Of a stretch of DNA of 52,177 nt, positions 10,930 through 21,050 are shown one piece after another. The stretch covers positions 1,849-54,025 of the forward strand of contig NZ_QYTU02000023.1 of the NCBI RefSeq assembly GCF_003605365.2, read 5' to 3'. Every line of letters begins with the position of its first letter. Positions within the stretch are counted from its first letter, which is position 1. Below the pieces are notes generated by a model that worked only from the letters and a program-made list of their open reading frames with translations, had not been told where the DNA came from and did no database searches. Origin of the DNA: Siminovitchia fortis (GTDB lineage Bacteria; Bacillota; Bacilli; Bacillales; Bacillaceae_C). A program made the translations under genes and the position numbers.

Positions 10930-10976
10930 AAAATAACCGATAGACCATATCTAATTGCCCATACAGGGGTTATTTT
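10930..10976 (+). other. Stem-loop in the rnpA-yidC gap
   Basis: AAAATAACC (10930-10938) pairs perfectly with GGTTATTTT (10968-10976) around a 29-base loop that can itself form a small TAGA/TCTA stem. There is no T-run, so it is not a normal terminator. It ends 24 bases before the yidC start and could affect mRNA stability or translation. Confidence 0.45.
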
Positions 10977-11000
10977 CATACACAGGGAGGATATGAAGTT

Positions 11001-11789
11001 TTGAAAAAAAGAATATTACTCATGGCAGCTGTGCTTGCGCTTGTCGTAATTGCAGCCGGTTGTTCTACGTACAATAACCCTGTGCCGATTACATCTGAAA
11101 GCACTGGTTTTTGGAGCAAGTATATCGTATATCCTTTATCATGGCTGATTACAACAATTGCCGAATTTTTTGGCAATAGCTATGGTTTGGGGATTGTTAT
11201 CGCTACGTTATTGATTCGTCTTGCCATCCTGCCGCTCATGATTAAACAAACAAAGAATTCAAAGGCGATGCAGGTACTCCAGCCGGAAATGCAAAAATTA
11301 AGAGAGAAGTACAGCTCTAAAGACGCTCAAACCCAGCAAAAATTGCAGCAAGAAATGATGCAGCTTTTTCAAAAACACGGCGTTAACCCCTTGGCGGGAT
11401 GTTTTCCATTATTAATTCAAATGCCGATCATCATCGGTTTTTACCAGGCAATTATTAGAACAGAAGCAATTGCTACCCATAGATTTCTTTGGTTTGATTT
11501 GGGTGCACCGGATCCTTTCTATATATTACCGGTCGTTGCGGGGATTACGACGTTTCTGCAGCAAAAGCTGATGATGGCAGGTACAGAAGGCGCCAATCCG
11601 CAAATGCAGATGATGCTTTATATCATGCCGGTCATGATTATGGTTTTTGCAATCAATTTTCCAGCAGCGCTTTCTTTATACTGGGTAGTCGGTAATATTT
11701 TTATGATCGTTCAGACGTATTTTATTAAGCCGCCGGTCGTTGAAGGGACAGCGGCCAACGATGGAAAGGTGAGGGGAGCTAAAAAGTGA
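11001..11789 (+). CDS. yidC: Membrane protein insertase YidC (SpoIIIJ type, lipoprotein)
   Basis: Oxa1/YidC-family insertase. The signal peptide ends in lipobox IAAGC (Cys21), so the mature protein is lipid-anchored outside. The conserved core follows, with about five membrane segments, the substrate-groove arginine in [11 protein letters not shown], a cytoplasmic coiled hairpin ([20 protein letters not shown]) and the LYWVVGN segment. 262 residues is normal. TTG start with GGGAGG about 10 bases upstream. In B. subtilis this position is spoIIIJ, needed for forespore SigG activity as well as general insertion. The stop overlaps the GTG start of khpB by 4 bases. Confidence 0.94.
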   Translation: MKKRILLMAAVLALVVIAAGCSTYNNPVPITSESTGFWSKYIVYPLSWLITTIAEFFGNSYGLGIVIATLLIRLAILPLMIKQTKNSKAMQVLQPEMQKLREKYSSKDAQTQQKLQQEMMQLFQKHGVNPLAGCFPLLIQMPIIIGFYQAIIRTEAIATHRFLWFDLGAPDPFYILPVVAGITTFLQQKLMMAGTEGANPQMQMMLYIMPVMIMVFAINFPAALSLYWVVGNIFMIVQTYFIKPPVVEGTAANDGKVRGAKK

Positions 11790-12406
11790 GACAAGTCACT
11801 GCAACCGGATCAACCGTGGAAGAAGCAGTACAATCGGCTTTGGCTCAACTAGAGACTACAGAAGATCAAGTAGAAATCAAAATTATTGACGAAGGAAAAA
11901 AGGGACTATTCGGGCTGTTTGGGTCGCGCCCGGTTGTCGTTGAAGTGACGGCAAAGCCGGGCGCTGTCGAATCAGCGGAACAGTTTTTACAAAACATCGT
12001 GAAAAATATGGGAATTGAAGCGGAGATCGACATTGTCGAAAAAGACGGGCGAAATGTCATGTTCAATATTTCAGGAGAAAAAATGGGGCTGCTGATCGGA
12101 AAGCGGGGGCAGACCCTCAATGCCCTGCAATATTTGACGCAGCTTGTAGCCAACCGCCATTCATCCCATTACATAAGAGTGATCCTGAATCCGGAAGATT
12201 ATCGGGACAGGCGGAAAGAAACGCTCGTACGTCTTGCCGAAAGGCTTGCATCCAAAGCAACTCAGCTGGGCGAGCCCGTTTCATTGGAGCCCATGCCCAA
12301 TTACGAACGAAAAATCATACATACAGTGCTTGCTGAAAACGAAGATGTCGAAACGATTTCCAGAGGGGAAGAGCCGAATCGATATGTCGTCATCCAGCCG
12401 AAATGA
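11786..12406 (+). CDS. khpB: RNA-binding protein KhpB (Jag/EloR)
   Basis: 206-residue RNA-binding protein in three parts: a Jag N-terminal domain (about 1-50, [26 protein letters not shown]), a KH domain with GxxG in [14 protein letters not shown], and a C-terminal R3H domain ([12 protein letters not shown]). In related bacteria it works with KhpA in post-transcriptional control of cell elongation and division. The GTG start overlaps the yidC stop (GTGA), so the two are translationally coupled. A terminator follows. Confidence 0.94.
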   Translation: MRQVTATGSTVEEAVQSALAQLETTEDQVEIKIIDEGKKGLFGLFGSRPVVVEVTAKPGAVESAEQFLQNIVKNMGIEAEIDIVEKDGRNVMFNISGEKMGLLIGKRGQTLNALQYLTQLVANRHSSHYIRVILNPEDYRDRRKETLVRLAERLASKATQLGEPVSLEPMPNYERKIIHTVLAENEDVETISRGEEPNRYVVIQPK

Positions 12407-12437
12407 CATCTCCCATATGCGGGAGGTGTTTTTTTTG
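12406..12437 (+). terminator. khpB terminator
   Basis: ACATCTCCC-ATATGC-GGGAGGTGT followed by eight T, beginning at the khpB stop codon. Confidence 0.93.
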
Positions 12438-12444
12438 TTGTTAG

Positions 12445-12645
12445 GAAATTATAAAATGCTCAGGTTGTAAGTAACTTATTTGTCACTTAGTGCTGCGTCC
12501 GGCTCCAGCGCCTATCGACTAGCAGACTTCACGCTTCTTCCTACGATAAGTCAACATCGCTCCGCTCCGCTGCGCGTGTTTCCTTTATCTCGTCAGAAGC
12601 GCTCCAGTCTGTACGTCGATAAACAGGCGCTTGCGCCTTTGTTCT
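12445..12645 (+). repeat. Intergenic repeat, copy 2 (201 bp, filled form)
   Basis: It runs from GAAATTATAAAATGCTCAGG to GCGCCTTTGTTCT. By eye it is identical base for base to 22981-23181. It is made of a 68-bp left flank, a 125-bp dyad core (12513-12637) and a short right end. The core shares CTACGATAAGTCAACATCG, CCTTTATCTCGTC and GTCTGTACGTCGAT with the other repeats. A shorter copy at 24431-24506 lacks exactly the core. The following stretch to 12860 shows no gene or signal I recognise. Confidence 0.85.
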
Positions 12646-12863
12646 GTTTGAGGAATTCCAATAAGTCCGGGCAAGCTTGATGAAAGTTTAGAAGGGTGCC
12701 GTCAAGAAGAAAGAGGAAATCAATAGGATATACGGAGATTATGACTGTCAGAGCGGCTGAACGCTGCTCTTAGTAAGGAATTGGAGGCAATTGGGCCTGA
12801 AAGAAAATAAGGTCCCAACAATATGATGTTATTTTTTTGTTAAAACGTAACCGTGCTGCATTG

Positions 12864-12956
12864 TTATTCACATGTGGATAAGCTAAAATAAAGAGTACGG
12901 CTTTTTAGCTTGTGGATAAAACCTGATGTTTTGGACGAAAATTTTATTGTGGATTA
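12864..12956. other. DnaA-box cluster upstream of mnmE
   Basis: TTATTCACA (12864-12872) abuts TGTGGATAA (12873-12881) as a back-to-back inverted pair, followed by TGTGGATAA (12911-12919) and TGTGGATTA (12948-12956). The cluster lies in the khpB-mnmE gap, about 3 kb from oriC. In B. subtilis the jag-thdF (khpB-mnmE) gap is, as I recall, one of the known DnaA-box clusters outside oriC that titrate DnaA and moderate initiation. Confidence 0.82.
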
Positions 12957-12958
12957 AA

Positions 12959-13104
12959 GAAAAGCGCAAGCGCCCGTTTAGCGACGTACAAACTGGAGTA
13001 CTCCGCAATGAGATAAAGGAAACGCGGCGACGAAGGAGCCGATGTTGACTTATCGTAGGGGAGGAGTGCGAAGTTTGCTAGTCGCTGGGCGCTGGAGCTG
13101 GACA
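12959..13104 (-). repeat. Intergenic repeat, copy 3 (inverted)
   Basis: On the plus strand it runs from GAAAAGCGCAAGCGCC to GCGCTGGAGCTGGACA, the reverse complement of the family ends. It contains the family blocks GAGATAAAGGAAACGCGGCG and GATGTTGACTTATCGTAGG. It is a short form without the GACAAGC/GACCTCGA loop. It begins 3 bases after the last DnaA box of the mnmE cluster. Confidence 0.82.
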
Positions 13105-13175
13105 AAGCACAATAATTTTATACGAATATCTTTAAAAAAATTTGTACTTATTTTTTAAAAAAAGTGGTGAGCAAG

Positions 13176-14561
13176 ATGGATTTTGATACGATAGCAGCCA
13201 TTTCCACGCCGCTCGGCGAAGGCGGAATCGCCATCGTCCGGATCAGCGGGGAAGAAGCGGTTGATATAGCGGAAAAAATCTTTCGAAGCGCAAGCGGAAA
13301 GAGCTTGAAAGAAGCTGCCTCCCATACGATTCATTATGGCCGGCTCATCCAGCCGAAAACAGAGGAAACGATAGAGGAAGTAATGGTAAGCGTCATGAGG
13401 GCACCGCGGACTTATACGAAAGAGGATGTAGTGGAAATCAACTGCCACGGCGGGATGGTGTCCGTCAACCGCGTACTTCAATTAGTTTTAAACAATGGGG
13501 CCAGTCTTGCTGAACCTGGGGAATTCACCAAAAGGGCATTTCTTAATGGAAGAATCGATTTATCCCAGGCAGAAGCTGTCATGGATCTGATCCGGGCGAA
13601 AACGGACAAGGCAATGAATGTGGCACTTGATCAAATGGAAGGGCGCCTTTCCAAATTGATTACTGCATTGCGCCAGGAAATTCTCGAAACCCTGGCACAT
13701 GTGGAAGTGAACATTGATTATCCTGAATATGATGATGTGGAAGAAATGACGCACCGCATGCTGACGGAAAAAGCGGATCATATTCAAAAAGAGATAAACA
13801 AATTACTAAAAACGGCTGAACAAGGTAAAATATTGCGTGAAGGACTGTCGACGGTCATTATCGGCCGGCCGAATGTCGGAAAGTCATCATTGCTGAACAG
13901 CCTCGTTCAGGAAAATAAAGCCATTGTTACAGATGTTCCTGGAACAACAAGGGATGTCATTGAAGAATATGTGAATGTTCGCGGAGTACCTTTGCGCCTG
14001 GTGGATACAGCGGGTATTAGGGAAACGGAAGATATAGTGGAAAGAATCGGTGTCGAGCGGTCAAGGAAGGTCCTCAAGGAAGCGGATCTTATTTTGCTTG
14101 TGTTGAATTCGGCAGAGCCGTTCACTCCGGAGGATAAGCAGCTGTTTGCAGCTGTTGAAGGCATGGATGTCATTGTCATCGTCAATAAGACGGATTTGCC
14201 AAGGAAAATAGATATGGAACAAGTCAAAAAAGTCGCAGGCAAGCATCGGATCATTACTACTTCATTGCTACAGGAAGAAGGGATTGACGATCTGGAGCAG
14301 GGGATAGCCGATATGTTTTTCCATGGGGAATTGGAAGCCGGCGATATCACGTATGTTTCAAACAGCCGCCATATCGCCCTTTTGCATCAGGCGCTTCAGG
14401 CGATCGAAGATGTGCAGGCAGGCATTGCGGCGGGCACTCCGATTGACATTGTCCAAATCGATATGACGAGGACGTGGGAACTGCTTGGTGAAATCATTGG
14501 AGACACGGTACAGGATAGTTTGATCGATCAGCTATTCTCGCAATTTTGTTTAGGGAAATAA
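13176..14561 (+). CDS. mnmE: tRNA uridine-5-carboxymethylaminomethyl synthesis GTPase MnmE
   Basis: GTPase that with MnmG modifies U34 of tRNAs reading split codon boxes. From ATG 13176 it has 461 residues. The N-terminal formyl-THF-binding domain shows [17 protein letters not shown] and EINCHGG, then come a helical domain and an inserted G domain with G1 [10 protein letters not shown]2 [10 protein letters not shown]3 DTAGIRE and G4 NKTD, ending in the invariant C-terminal FCLGK with its catalytic-path cysteine. A GTG at 13164 is possible, but ATG 13176 matches homologues (DTIAAISTP) and has GGTGA 5 bases upstream. The partner mnmG starts 19 bp downstream. Confidence 0.96.
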   Translation: MDFDTIAAISTPLGEGGIAIVRISGEEAVDIAEKIFRSASGKSLKEAASHTIHYGRLIQPKTEETIEEVMVSVMRAPRTYTKEDVVEINCHGGMVSVNRVLQLVLNNGASLAEPGEFTKRAFLNGRIDLSQAEAVMDLIRAKTDKAMNVALDQMEGRLSKLITALRQEILETLAHVEVNIDYPEYDDVEEMTHRMLTEKADHIQKEINKLLKTAEQGKILREGLSTVIIGRPNVGKSSLLNSLVQENKAIVTDVPGTTRDVIEEYVNVRGVPLRLVDTAGIRETEDIVERIGVERSRKVLKEADLILLVLNSAEPFTPEDKQLFAAVEGMDVIVIVNKTDLPRKIDMEQVKKVAGKHRIITTSLLQEEGIDDLEQGIADMFFHGELEAGDITYVSNSRHIALLHQALQAIEDVQAGIAAGTPIDIVQIDMTRTWELLGEIIGDTVQDSLIDQLFSQFCLGK

Positions 14562-14580
14562 TTTAAAGGAGGTAAGACGC

Positions 14581-16476
14581 ATGCAGCAATATGAAGCAGG
14601 CCAGTATGACATCATTGTAGTGGGAGCAGGTCATGCCGGATGCGAAGCGGGCCTGGCGGCCGCCAGAATGGGTGCGAAAACTTTGATGATCACCATCAAC
14701 CTGGACATGGTCGCTTTCATGCCGTGCAACCCGTCCATCGGCGGACCGGCTAAAGGTGTTGTTGTCAGGGAGATCGACGCGCTCGGCGGCGAGATGGGAA
14801 AGAACATCGATAAAACTGCCATTCAAATCAGAATGCTGAATACCGGAAAAGGACCGGCAGTCCAAGCTTTGCGCGCACAGGCCGACAAGTTCCAGTACCA
14901 GCATGAAATGAAAAATACACTTGAAAATGAACCGAATCTGACATTGCATCAGGGAATGGTCGACAAGCTGCTTGTAGAAGACGGAGTATGCCATGGCGTT
15001 GTCACGATGACAGGCGCCGTTTACCGTTCAAAAGCTGTTGTCATCACAACAGGAACGTTCCTTCGCGGTGAAATTATTTTGGGTGAGCTGAAATATTCGA
15101 GCGGCCCGAACAATCAGCAGCCATCCATCAAGCTTTCGGAACATCTGCAGGAGCTTGGATTTGACATGGAACGGTTCAAAACAGGGACACCGCCTAGAAT
15201 TAACAGCCAGACAATTGACTACAGCCTGACGGAAATCCAGCCCGGCGACGAAGAGCCAAGGGCATTCAGCTATGAAACAACGAAAATGATCACAGACCAG
15301 CTTCCATGCTGGCTGACGTATACGAATGAACATACACACAGGCTGATCGATGAAAATCTGCACCGTTCCCCGATGTTTTCAGGAATGATTAAAGGAACCG
15401 GCGCCCGCTACTGTCCTTCCATTGAAGATAAGGTCGTCCGTTTCAATGATAAACCGCGCCATCAGATTTTTCTTGAACCGGAAGGGCGGCATACGAACGA
15501 AGTATATGTTCAGGGACTGTCAACCAGCTTGCCGGAAGAAGTTCAGCATGAACTGCTCAAAACAATCCCTGCACTTGAAAATGCCCGTATGATGAGACCG
15601 GGATATGCCATTGAATATGATGCCATCGTGCCTACCCAGCTGTGGCCGACACTGGAAACAAAAAAGATCAAAAATCTTTACACTGCCGGACAGATCAACG
15701 GAACGTCCGGTTACGAGGAAGCGGCCGCCCAAGGTTTGATGGCGGGAATTAACGCGGCGAGAAATATTTTTGGAAAAGAGGAAGTCATCTTAAGCCGTTC
15801 CGATGCATATATCGGTGTCCTGATTGATGACCTTGTCACAAAGGGAACGAACGAGCCGTATCGCCTGCTGACTTCACGTGCAGAATACCGGCTTTTGCTC
15901 CGCCAGGACAACTGTGATCTCCGTTTGACGGATCTCGGTTATGAAATCGGATTAATTTCCCAGGAAAGATATGAGAAATTCACGAAGAAAAAAGCAGATA
16001 TAGAAGCAGAAATCAAACGCCTGCAAAAGACGATTTTAAAACCGAATGAGCAAACACAGGCACTCATCCGCGAAGCAGGCGGAAGCGAATTGAAGGACGG
16101 GATCCGTGCATCCGATCTATTGAAGCGCCCGGAAATGAAATATTCCCATATTGCCCAGTTGATACCCCCGGAAAAAGAACTGTCTGAAGATGTGATCGAC
16201 CAAGTGGAAATTCAGATCAAGTATGAAGGATATATCGAAAAATCACTGCAGCAGGTGGAAAAGCTGAAAAAGCTTGAGAATAAGAAAATCCCTGAAGATA
16301 TTGATTATGATGCCATCAATGGCATAGCGACAGAAGCGCGCCAGAAGCTGAACAAAGTGCGCCCGCTGTCCATCGCCCAGGCATCCCGCATTTCAGGAGT
16401 CAATCCGGCGGATATTTCCATCCTGTTGGTATATATTGAACATGGAAAAATTGCCAGAGTATCGGGAGATGACTGA
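14581..16476 (+). CDS. mnmG: tRNA uridine-5-carboxymethylaminomethyl synthesis enzyme MnmG
   Basis: FAD enzyme that forms an alpha2beta2 complex with MnmE and uses methylene-THF, FAD/NADH and glycine or ammonium for the wobble-uridine modification. The 631 residues show the FAD-binding [12 protein letters not shown] (about 13-24), [15 protein letters not shown], the [19 protein letters not shown] block and a C-terminal helical MnmE/tRNA-binding domain with [21 protein letters not shown] precedes the ATG by 8 bases. Repeat copy 4 begins 5 bp after the stop codon and separates it from rsmG, normally its close neighbour. Confidence 0.97.
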   Translation: MQQYEAGQYDIIVVGAGHAGCEAGLAAARMGAKTLMITINLDMVAFMPCNPSIGGPAKGVVVREIDALGGEMGKNIDKTAIQIRMLNTGKGPAVQALRAQADKFQYQHEMKNTLENEPNLTLHQGMVDKLLVEDGVCHGVVTMTGAVYRSKAVVITTGTFLRGEIILGELKYSSGPNNQQPSIKLSEHLQELGFDMERFKTGTPPRINSQTIDYSLTEIQPGDEEPRAFSYETTKMITDQLPCWLTYTNEHTHRLIDENLHRSPMFSGMIKGTGARYCPSIEDKVVRFNDKPRHQIFLEPEGRHTNEVYVQGLSTSLPEEVQHELLKTIPALENARMMRPGYAIEYDAIVPTQLWPTLETKKIKNLYTAGQINGTSGYEEAAAQGLMAGINAARNIFGKEEVILSRSDAYIGVLIDDLVTKGTNEPYRLLTSRAEYRLLLRQDNCDLRLTDLGYEIGLISQERYEKFTKKKADIEAEIKRLQKTILKPNEQTQALIREAGGSELKDGIRASDLLKRPEMKYSHIAQLIPPEKELSEDVIDQVEIQIKYEGYIEKSLQQVEKLKKLENKKIPEDIDYDAINGIATEARQKLNKVRPLSIAQASRISGVNPADISILLVYIEHGKIARVSGDD

Positions 16477-16480
16477 TTAT

Positions 16481-16755
16481 AGAAAAGCGCAAGCGCCTGC
16501 CCATCGACGTACAGACTGAAATGCGGAAGACGGCCGTTTAGGGGCGACAAGCGCTGGAGGGCAATCCAGTGAAGTCGTTCTTTGACTTCATTGGATTGAC
16601 CGAAGCGACCTCGAGCCCCTGCCGTCTGAAGCTAGACACTGGAGCGGCTCCGACGAGATAAAGGAAACACGGCGAAGCCACAGGCGAGCCGATGTTGACT
16701 TATCGTAGGAGGAGTCCGCGAAGTCTGCTAGTCGATAGGCGCTGAAGCTGGACAA
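16481..16755 (-). repeat. Nested-dyad intergenic repeat, copy 4 (inverted)
   Basis: On the plus strand it runs from AGAAAAGCGCAAGCGCCTGC to GGCGCTGAAGCTGGACAA. GACAAGC (16546-16552) and GACCTCGA (16607-16614) form the conserved internal loop. The loop is closed outside by AGGGGC/GCCCCT and inside by CAATCCA-TGAAGTC pairing with GACTTCA-TGGATTG around loop GTTCTTT. It is the inverted relative of copy 1. It occupies most of the mnmG-rsmG gap. Confidence 0.87.
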
Positions 16756-16788
16756 TCATTATCCATATGCTTAAGAAAGGGTCAGCCA

Positions 16789-17505
16789 ATGAATATTGAG
16801 GAATTTACGGAACAATTAAAGAACAATGGAATTGAGTTAAGCGCCCGCCAGCTGGAGCAATTCGAGCTTTATTACAAGATCCTTGTAGAGTGGAATGAAA
16901 AAATGAACCTGACAGCGATCACCGATCATGATGAAGTGTATTTGAAGCACTTCTATGATTCGGTGAGCGCCGCTTTTTTTCTCGATTTGAGTCAGCCACT
17001 GTCGCTTTGTGATGTGGGAGCGGGAGCCGGATTTCCGAGCATTCCGCTGAAAATCTGTTTTCCGGAAATCAAAGTGACGATCGTAGATTCGTTGAAAAAG
17101 CGGATCACTTTTTTGCATGAGCTTGCAAAAGAATTGGAACTTGATGATACATTCTTTTACCATGACAGGGCGGAAACTTTTGCAAAAAAAGAAGAGTTCC
17201 GGGAGCAGTTTGATATCGTGACGGCGCGTGCTGTTGCAAGAATGTCCGTTTTGGCTGAACTTTGCCTGCCGCTCGTCAAAGAGGGCGGATTGTTCGTTGC
17301 TTTAAAAGCGACCAATGCCGAAGAGGAGCTTGCTGCAGGTGAAAAAGCGGTCAAGCTGCTTGGCGGAAAATTGGCGGATGTCCATTCTTTCCAACTGCCG
17401 ATTGAAGAAAGCGAACGGAATATCGTCATTGTGGAAAAGGTGAAAAAAACACCCAAAAAATATCCGCGCAAGCCGGGCACTCCGAATAAATTGCCGTTGG
17501 AATAA
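16789..17505 (+). CDS. rsmG: 16S rRNA (guanine-N7)-methyltransferase RsmG
   Basis: SAM-dependent methyltransferase that makes m7G in the 530 loop of 16S rRNA; loss of it gives low-level streptomycin resistance in several bacteria. The 238 residues have an N-terminal helical part ([23 protein letters not shown]), the SAM motif [16 protein letters not shown], the acidic motif [14 protein letters not shown] and a [14 protein letters not shown] block. The length is normal. The start codon ATG has AAGAAAGGG upstream, just after the repeat. Confidence 0.95.
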   Translation: MNIEEFTEQLKNNGIELSARQLEQFELYYKILVEWNEKMNLTAITDHDEVYLKHFYDSVSAAFFLDLSQPLSLCDVGAGAGFPSIPLKICFPEIKVTIVDSLKKRITFLHELAKELELDDTFFYHDRAETFAKKEEFREQFDIVTARAVARMSVLAELCLPLVKEGGLFVALKATNAEEELAAGEKAVKLLGGKLADVHSFQLPIEESERNIVIVEKVKKTPKKYPRKPGTPNKLPLE

Positions 17506-17602
17506 TTTTATAGAAGATAGAGCAAAAGTTCGGCAGGAAAAATAGAAGAAAAAATAGTATGATGTATAAAAGGGAGTTACTATTTCAAGGTGGTGTAGAA
17601 GG

Positions 17603-18478
17603 ATGAAACATCCTTTCTCGCGTTTTTTTGGGTTGGGTGATAAAGAGCTGCCGGCAGAGAATGAGATAGAGGCAGAAGCAGAGGATCTGGCAGAACGGGA
17701 AGAAGTAAGAAATATTTCTGTTTCCGCCATTTTTCCGAACCGGTTCCAGCCGCGGACTATTTTTGATGATTCAAAGATAGAAGAACTGGCCCGTACGATC
17801 CATACACATGGAATCATCCAGCCGATTGTTGTCAGGGAAGCAGGGAATGAACAATTTGAAATCATAGCAGGCGAACGAAGATTCCGCGCTGTCCAGATGC
17901 TTGGCTGGGAAGAAATACCCGCTATCATTAAAAATCTGAATGATACCGAGACAGCTTCCGTCGCTTTGATTGAAAACCTGCAAAGGGAGGAACTGACTCC
18001 GATTGAGGAAGCCATGGCATACGGAAAACTGCTGGAACTTCATAATTTGACGCAGGAAGCGTTGGCCCAGAGGCTTGGAAAAGGCCAATCCACTGTGGCA
18101 AACAAACTTCGCCTTCTTAAACTTCCGGAAGAGATACAGGAAGGCCTTCTAAAAAAGGAAATTACCGAGCGCCATGCCCGTGCTTTGATTCCATTAAAAG
18201 AATCCGATAAACAGATAAAATTAATGGAAATGATCATCGAAAAGAATTTAAATGTCAAACAGACGGAAGAACAAGTGGCCAGGATGCTTTCGGATGAAAA
18301 GCCCAAGCCGGCCAAAAGGCGGAAAGCCGTCAGCAAAGATATGCGGATTGCCGTCAACACCATCCGCCAGTCGCTTTCAATGGTGGCTGACACAGGAATT
18401 AAGCTGGATTCCACGGAAGAAGATTTCGACCATTACTATCAAATCACTATTAAAATTCCAAAAAACAAAGAAAAATAG
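17603..18478 (+). CDS. noc: Nucleoid occlusion protein Noc
   Basis: ParB-family CTPase that binds Noc sites around the chromosome, attaches to the membrane and blocks FtsZ assembly over the nucleoid. 291 residues. The N-terminus [11 protein letters not shown] is the membrane-targeting amphipathic helix expected of Noc. Next come the CTPase/ParB N-domain ([39 protein letters not shown]) and the helix-turn-helix ([23 protein letters not shown]). The amphipathic helix and its place upstream of soj-spo0J distinguish it from Spo0J. A terminator follows, so soj has its own transcription start. Confidence 0.95.
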   Translation: MKHPFSRFFGLGDKELPAENEIEAEAEDLAEREEVRNISVSAIFPNRFQPRTIFDDSKIEELARTIHTHGIIQPIVVREAGNEQFEIIAGERRFRAVQMLGWEEIPAIIKNLNDTETASVALIENLQREELTPIEEAMAYGKLLELHNLTQEALAQRLGKGQSTVANKLRLLKLPEEIQEGLLKKEITERHARALIPLKESDKQIKLMEMIIEKNLNVKQTEEQVARMLSDEKPKPAKRRKAVSKDMRIAVNTIRQSLSMVADTGIKLDSTEEDFDHYYQITIKIPKNKEK

Positions 18479-18493
18479 ATTATTTAACCTGGC

Positions 18494-18530
18494 CATGGGA
18501 AGCTTGAAAAAACAAGTTTCCCATTTTTTT
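18494..18530 (+). terminator. noc terminator
   Basis: ATGGGAAGCTTG and CAAGTTTCCCAT form a stem around a short A-rich loop, followed by seven T. Confidence 0.9.
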
Positions 18531-18617
18531 AGATTACGATAAAATAATTGTTCATTATTTGATAAAATGGATGAGGTGCGAACAATCTTCGTAGGAAGTA
18601 AGGGGTAGGTGAAATTG

Positions 18618-19379
18618 TTGGGAAAGATTATTTCCATAGCCAACCAAAAAGGGGGCGTCGGAAAAACGACAACCTCCATCAATTTAGGGGCCTGTTTGGC
18701 TTACATCGGAAAAAAAGTATTAATTGTAGATATAGATCCGCAAGGGAATGCGACAAGCGGAGCGGGGATTGATAAAGGGGAGGTCAATGAATGCGTCTAT
18801 GACGTGCTCGTTGATGATACAGATATTAAAAAAGTGATTCAGGAGACGGCAGTGGAAAATCTGTCGGTAGTCCCGTCGACCATTCAACTGGCGGGTGCCG
18901 AAATTGAGCTTGTACCGACCATCTCAAGGGAAGTCCGTCTGAAACGTGCTTTGGACGAAGTAAGGGATCAATATGATTTTATTTTGATAGACTGCCCTCC
19001 GTCGCTCGGATTGCTGACAATCAACGCCTTAACGGCGTCTGATTCGGTATTGATCCCTGTTCAATGCGAATATTATGCACTGGAAGGGCTCAGCCAGCTG
19101 TTAAATACAGTCCGGCTTGTACAGAAACATTTGAATCAGGAACTGATGATAGAGGGTGTGCTCCTGACGATGCTGGATGCCCGGACAAATCTCGGTCTCC
19201 AAGTCATTCAGGAAGTGAAGAAATACTTTCAAAATAAGGTTTATCAAACGGTGATTCCAAGAAACATCCGGCTGAGTGAAGCGCCGAGTCACGGGCAGCC
19301 GATCATCATTTACGATCCCAGATCAAGGGGAGCGGAAGTTTATCTAGAACTCGCAAAGGAAGTGGCTGAAGTTGGCTAA
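18618..19379 (+). CDS. soj: Chromosome partitioning ATPase Soj (ParA)
   Basis: ParA-family ATPase that works with Spo0J in origin segregation and, in B. subtilis, switches DnaA between inhibition and activation. It has the deviant Walker A motif NQKGGVGKTT, Walker B DCPPSLGLLTINAL, and the IDPQGNATSG block. I choose TTG 18618 (M-GKIISIANQ), giving 253 residues, the same as B. subtilis Soj; GGTGA lies 5 bases upstream. A GTG at 18609 is also open but sits inside that ribosome binding site region. Its last codons overlap the spo0J start. Confidence 0.95.
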   Translation: MGKIISIANQKGGVGKTTTSINLGACLAYIGKKVLIVDIDPQGNATSGAGIDKGEVNECVYDVLVDDTDIKKVIQETAVENLSVVPSTIQLAGAEIELVPTISREVRLKRALDEVRDQYDFILIDCPPSLGLLTINALTASDSVLIPVQCEYYALEGLSQLLNTVRLVQKHLNQELMIEGVLLTMLDARTNLGLQVIQEVKKYFQNKVYQTVIPRNIRLSEAPSHGQPIIIYDPRSRGAEVYLELAKEVAEVG

Positions 19380-20226
19380 AGGACTGGGAAAAGGCATTAA
19401 TGCTTTGTTTGCGAACATAGATGTGGATGTAGGAACAGAGGAGACGGTACGGGAAATCCAATTGACTGAAATCAAGCCTAATCCCTATCAACCAAGGAAA
19501 AATTTTTCCGCCGAAGCGATTGCCGAGCTCAAGGAATCTATTAAAGAGCATGGGATTTTACAGCCGATCATTGTAAGAAAAAACGGGAAGAGTTACGAAA
19601 TTGTTGCCGGGGAAAGGCGGTTCCGCGCGGCTAAAGCGGCCCATTTAAAAAGAATTCCTGCGGTGATCAGAGAATTTAATGATTCCCAAATGATGGAGCT
19701 TGCAGTTTTGGAAAACCTGCAGCGCGAGGATTTGACGCCAATGGAAGAAGCGGCCGCCTATCAAACTTTAATGGACAGGCTCGGTGTTACGCAGGAAGAT
19801 CTGGCCAAAAGGCTTGGTAAAAGCAGGCCTTATATTGCCAATCATATCCGGCTGCTTACACTGCCGCCAAAAATCCAAAACTTGATTACAGAGGGGAAAT
19901 TATCCATGGGCCATGGCAGGACATTGCTTGGGCTCAAACAGAAGAACAAGATGGTTTCCGTCGCGGAACAAACAATAAAAGAAGGATTGAATGTCCGCCA
20001 GCTGGAGAAGCTGATCCAAAGATTAAATGAAAATGTTCCACGTGAAACAAAAAAGAAAACGATTAAGAAGGATGTTTTTATAAGGGAACGGGAAGATCGT
20101 CTGAGAGAAAAGTTTGGAACAACTGTTACAATTAGCCAAACGAAGAAAAAGGGAAAGATCGAAATCGAGTTTCTTTCCCAGGAAGATCTGGAACGCATTT
20201 TGGAAATAATGGAGTTAAGAGAGTGA
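19372..20226 (+). CDS. spo0J: Chromosome partitioning protein Spo0J (ParB)
   Basis: CTP-dependent clamp that loads at parS, spreads and recruits SMC to the origin. 284 residues: N-terminal Soj-stimulating peptide (MAKGLGKGINALF), CTPase domain ([43 protein letters not shown]), helix-turn-helix (TQEDLAKRLGKSRPYIANHIRLL) and a C-terminal dimerisation domain. TTG start overlapping the soj stop by 8 bases. A perfect parS lies within the gene (20034-20049), as in B. subtilis. Confidence 0.96.
   Translation: MAKGLGKGINALFANIDVDVGTEETVREIQLTEIKPNPYQPRKNFSAEAIAELKESIKEHGILQPIIVRKNGKSYEIVAGERRFRAAKAAHLKRIPAVIREFNDSQMMELAVLENLQREDLTPMEEAAAYQTLMDRLGVTQEDLAKRLGKSRPYIANHIRLLTLPPKIQNLITEGKLSMGHGRTLLGLKQKNKMVSVAEQTIKEGLNVRQLEKLIQRLNENVPRETKKKTIKKDVFIREREDRLREKFGTTVTISQTKKKGKIEIEFLSQEDLERILEIMELRE
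20034..20049. promoter_or_regulatory. parS site within spo0J
   Basis: TGTTCCACGTGAAACA matches the B. subtilis parS consensus exactly. Confidence 0.96.
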
Positions 20227-20258
20227 CTGCTTCATTATAGGAAGAGTCAGGTGAGTTC

Positions 20259-20978
20259 ATGGTTTTAATGGGTACGATTATTAATGGAATCTGTATTATT
20301 ATTGGCACACTGCTTGGAAGATTCCTTCAATCCATTCCGGAAAAAATGAAGGAAACAGTCATGTATGGAATCGGATTGGCGGTCATAGTTCTCGGGCTGC
20401 AGATGGGATTTAAAAGCGAAAACTTTTTAATCGTCATCATCAGCCTTGTTGTTGGTGCTGTGCTGGGTGAATGGTGGGCACTCGATGATAAGCTTGCCGC
20501 TGTGGGCCGATGGCTGGAAAGAAAGATGGGTGGTTTTGGCGGTACTGGGAGCATTGCTCAGGGCTTTGTCACTGCCACGCTCATTTTCGTGATTGGCGCA
20601 ATGGCAATTCTTGGAGCGCTTGACAGCGGAATCCGGAATGACCACAATGTGCTGTACACGAAAGCGATTATCGATGGGTTCACTGCCCTTATTTTATCGA
20701 CAACACTCGGAATTGGCGTCATTTTTTCCGTCATTCCGGTCGTTCTTTATCAGGGAACACTCGCTTTGTTTGCAACCCAGATCAATCGGCTTGTACCACA
20801 GGAATTGATGGATGTTTTTATATTGGAAATGACAGCAACCGGAGGAATTATGATTTTTGCAATCGGCCTGAATTTGGTCGGCTTGACGAAGATCCGGGTG
20901 GCCAACCTGCTGCCAAGCATTCTGGTAGTGGCGGTAATTGTTACAATGATACATATTTTTCAAGTGAAAATAATGTAA
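20259..20978 (+). CDS. DUF554 family membrane protein
   Basis: 239-residue integral membrane protein of the DUF554 family (relatives are E. coli YqgA and B. subtilis YdfK), of unknown transport function. It has about seven hydrophobic segments. Family blocks are GTIINGICIIIGTLLGRFL at the start, AIVLGLQM-like VIVLGLQMG, GAMAILGALDSG, and a C-terminal GLNLVGLTKIRVANLLPSI. The ATG is preceded by CAGGTGAG. It starts 32 bp after spo0J with no terminator between, so it is probably read from the soj-spo0J transcript. Small palindromes follow (GGCCTG-GGGA-CAGGCC at 20995-21010) between it and convergent yyaC. Confidence 0.85.
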   Translation: MVLMGTIINGICIIIGTLLGRFLQSIPEKMKETVMYGIGLAVIVLGLQMGFKSENFLIVIISLVVGAVLGEWWALDDKLAAVGRWLERKMGGFGGTGSIAQGFVTATLIFVIGAMAILGALDSGIRNDHNVLYTKAIIDGFTALILSTTLGIGVIFSVIPVVLYQGTLALFATQINRLVPQELMDVFILEMTATGGIMIFAIGLNLVGLTKIRVANLLPSILVVAVIVTMIHIFQVKIM

Positions 20979-21050
20979 AAGAAACAGGAAGAAGGCCTGG
21001 GGACAGGCCCCCGCCGCTTTAACGCGTTAATGTCTTGCCTTTCCGTTTTG

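Noticed and set aside
17302-18015. 237-codon minus-strand frame opposite rsmG and noc
   Set aside because: It spans two real genes on the other strand, with no similarity to known proteins and no start signals.
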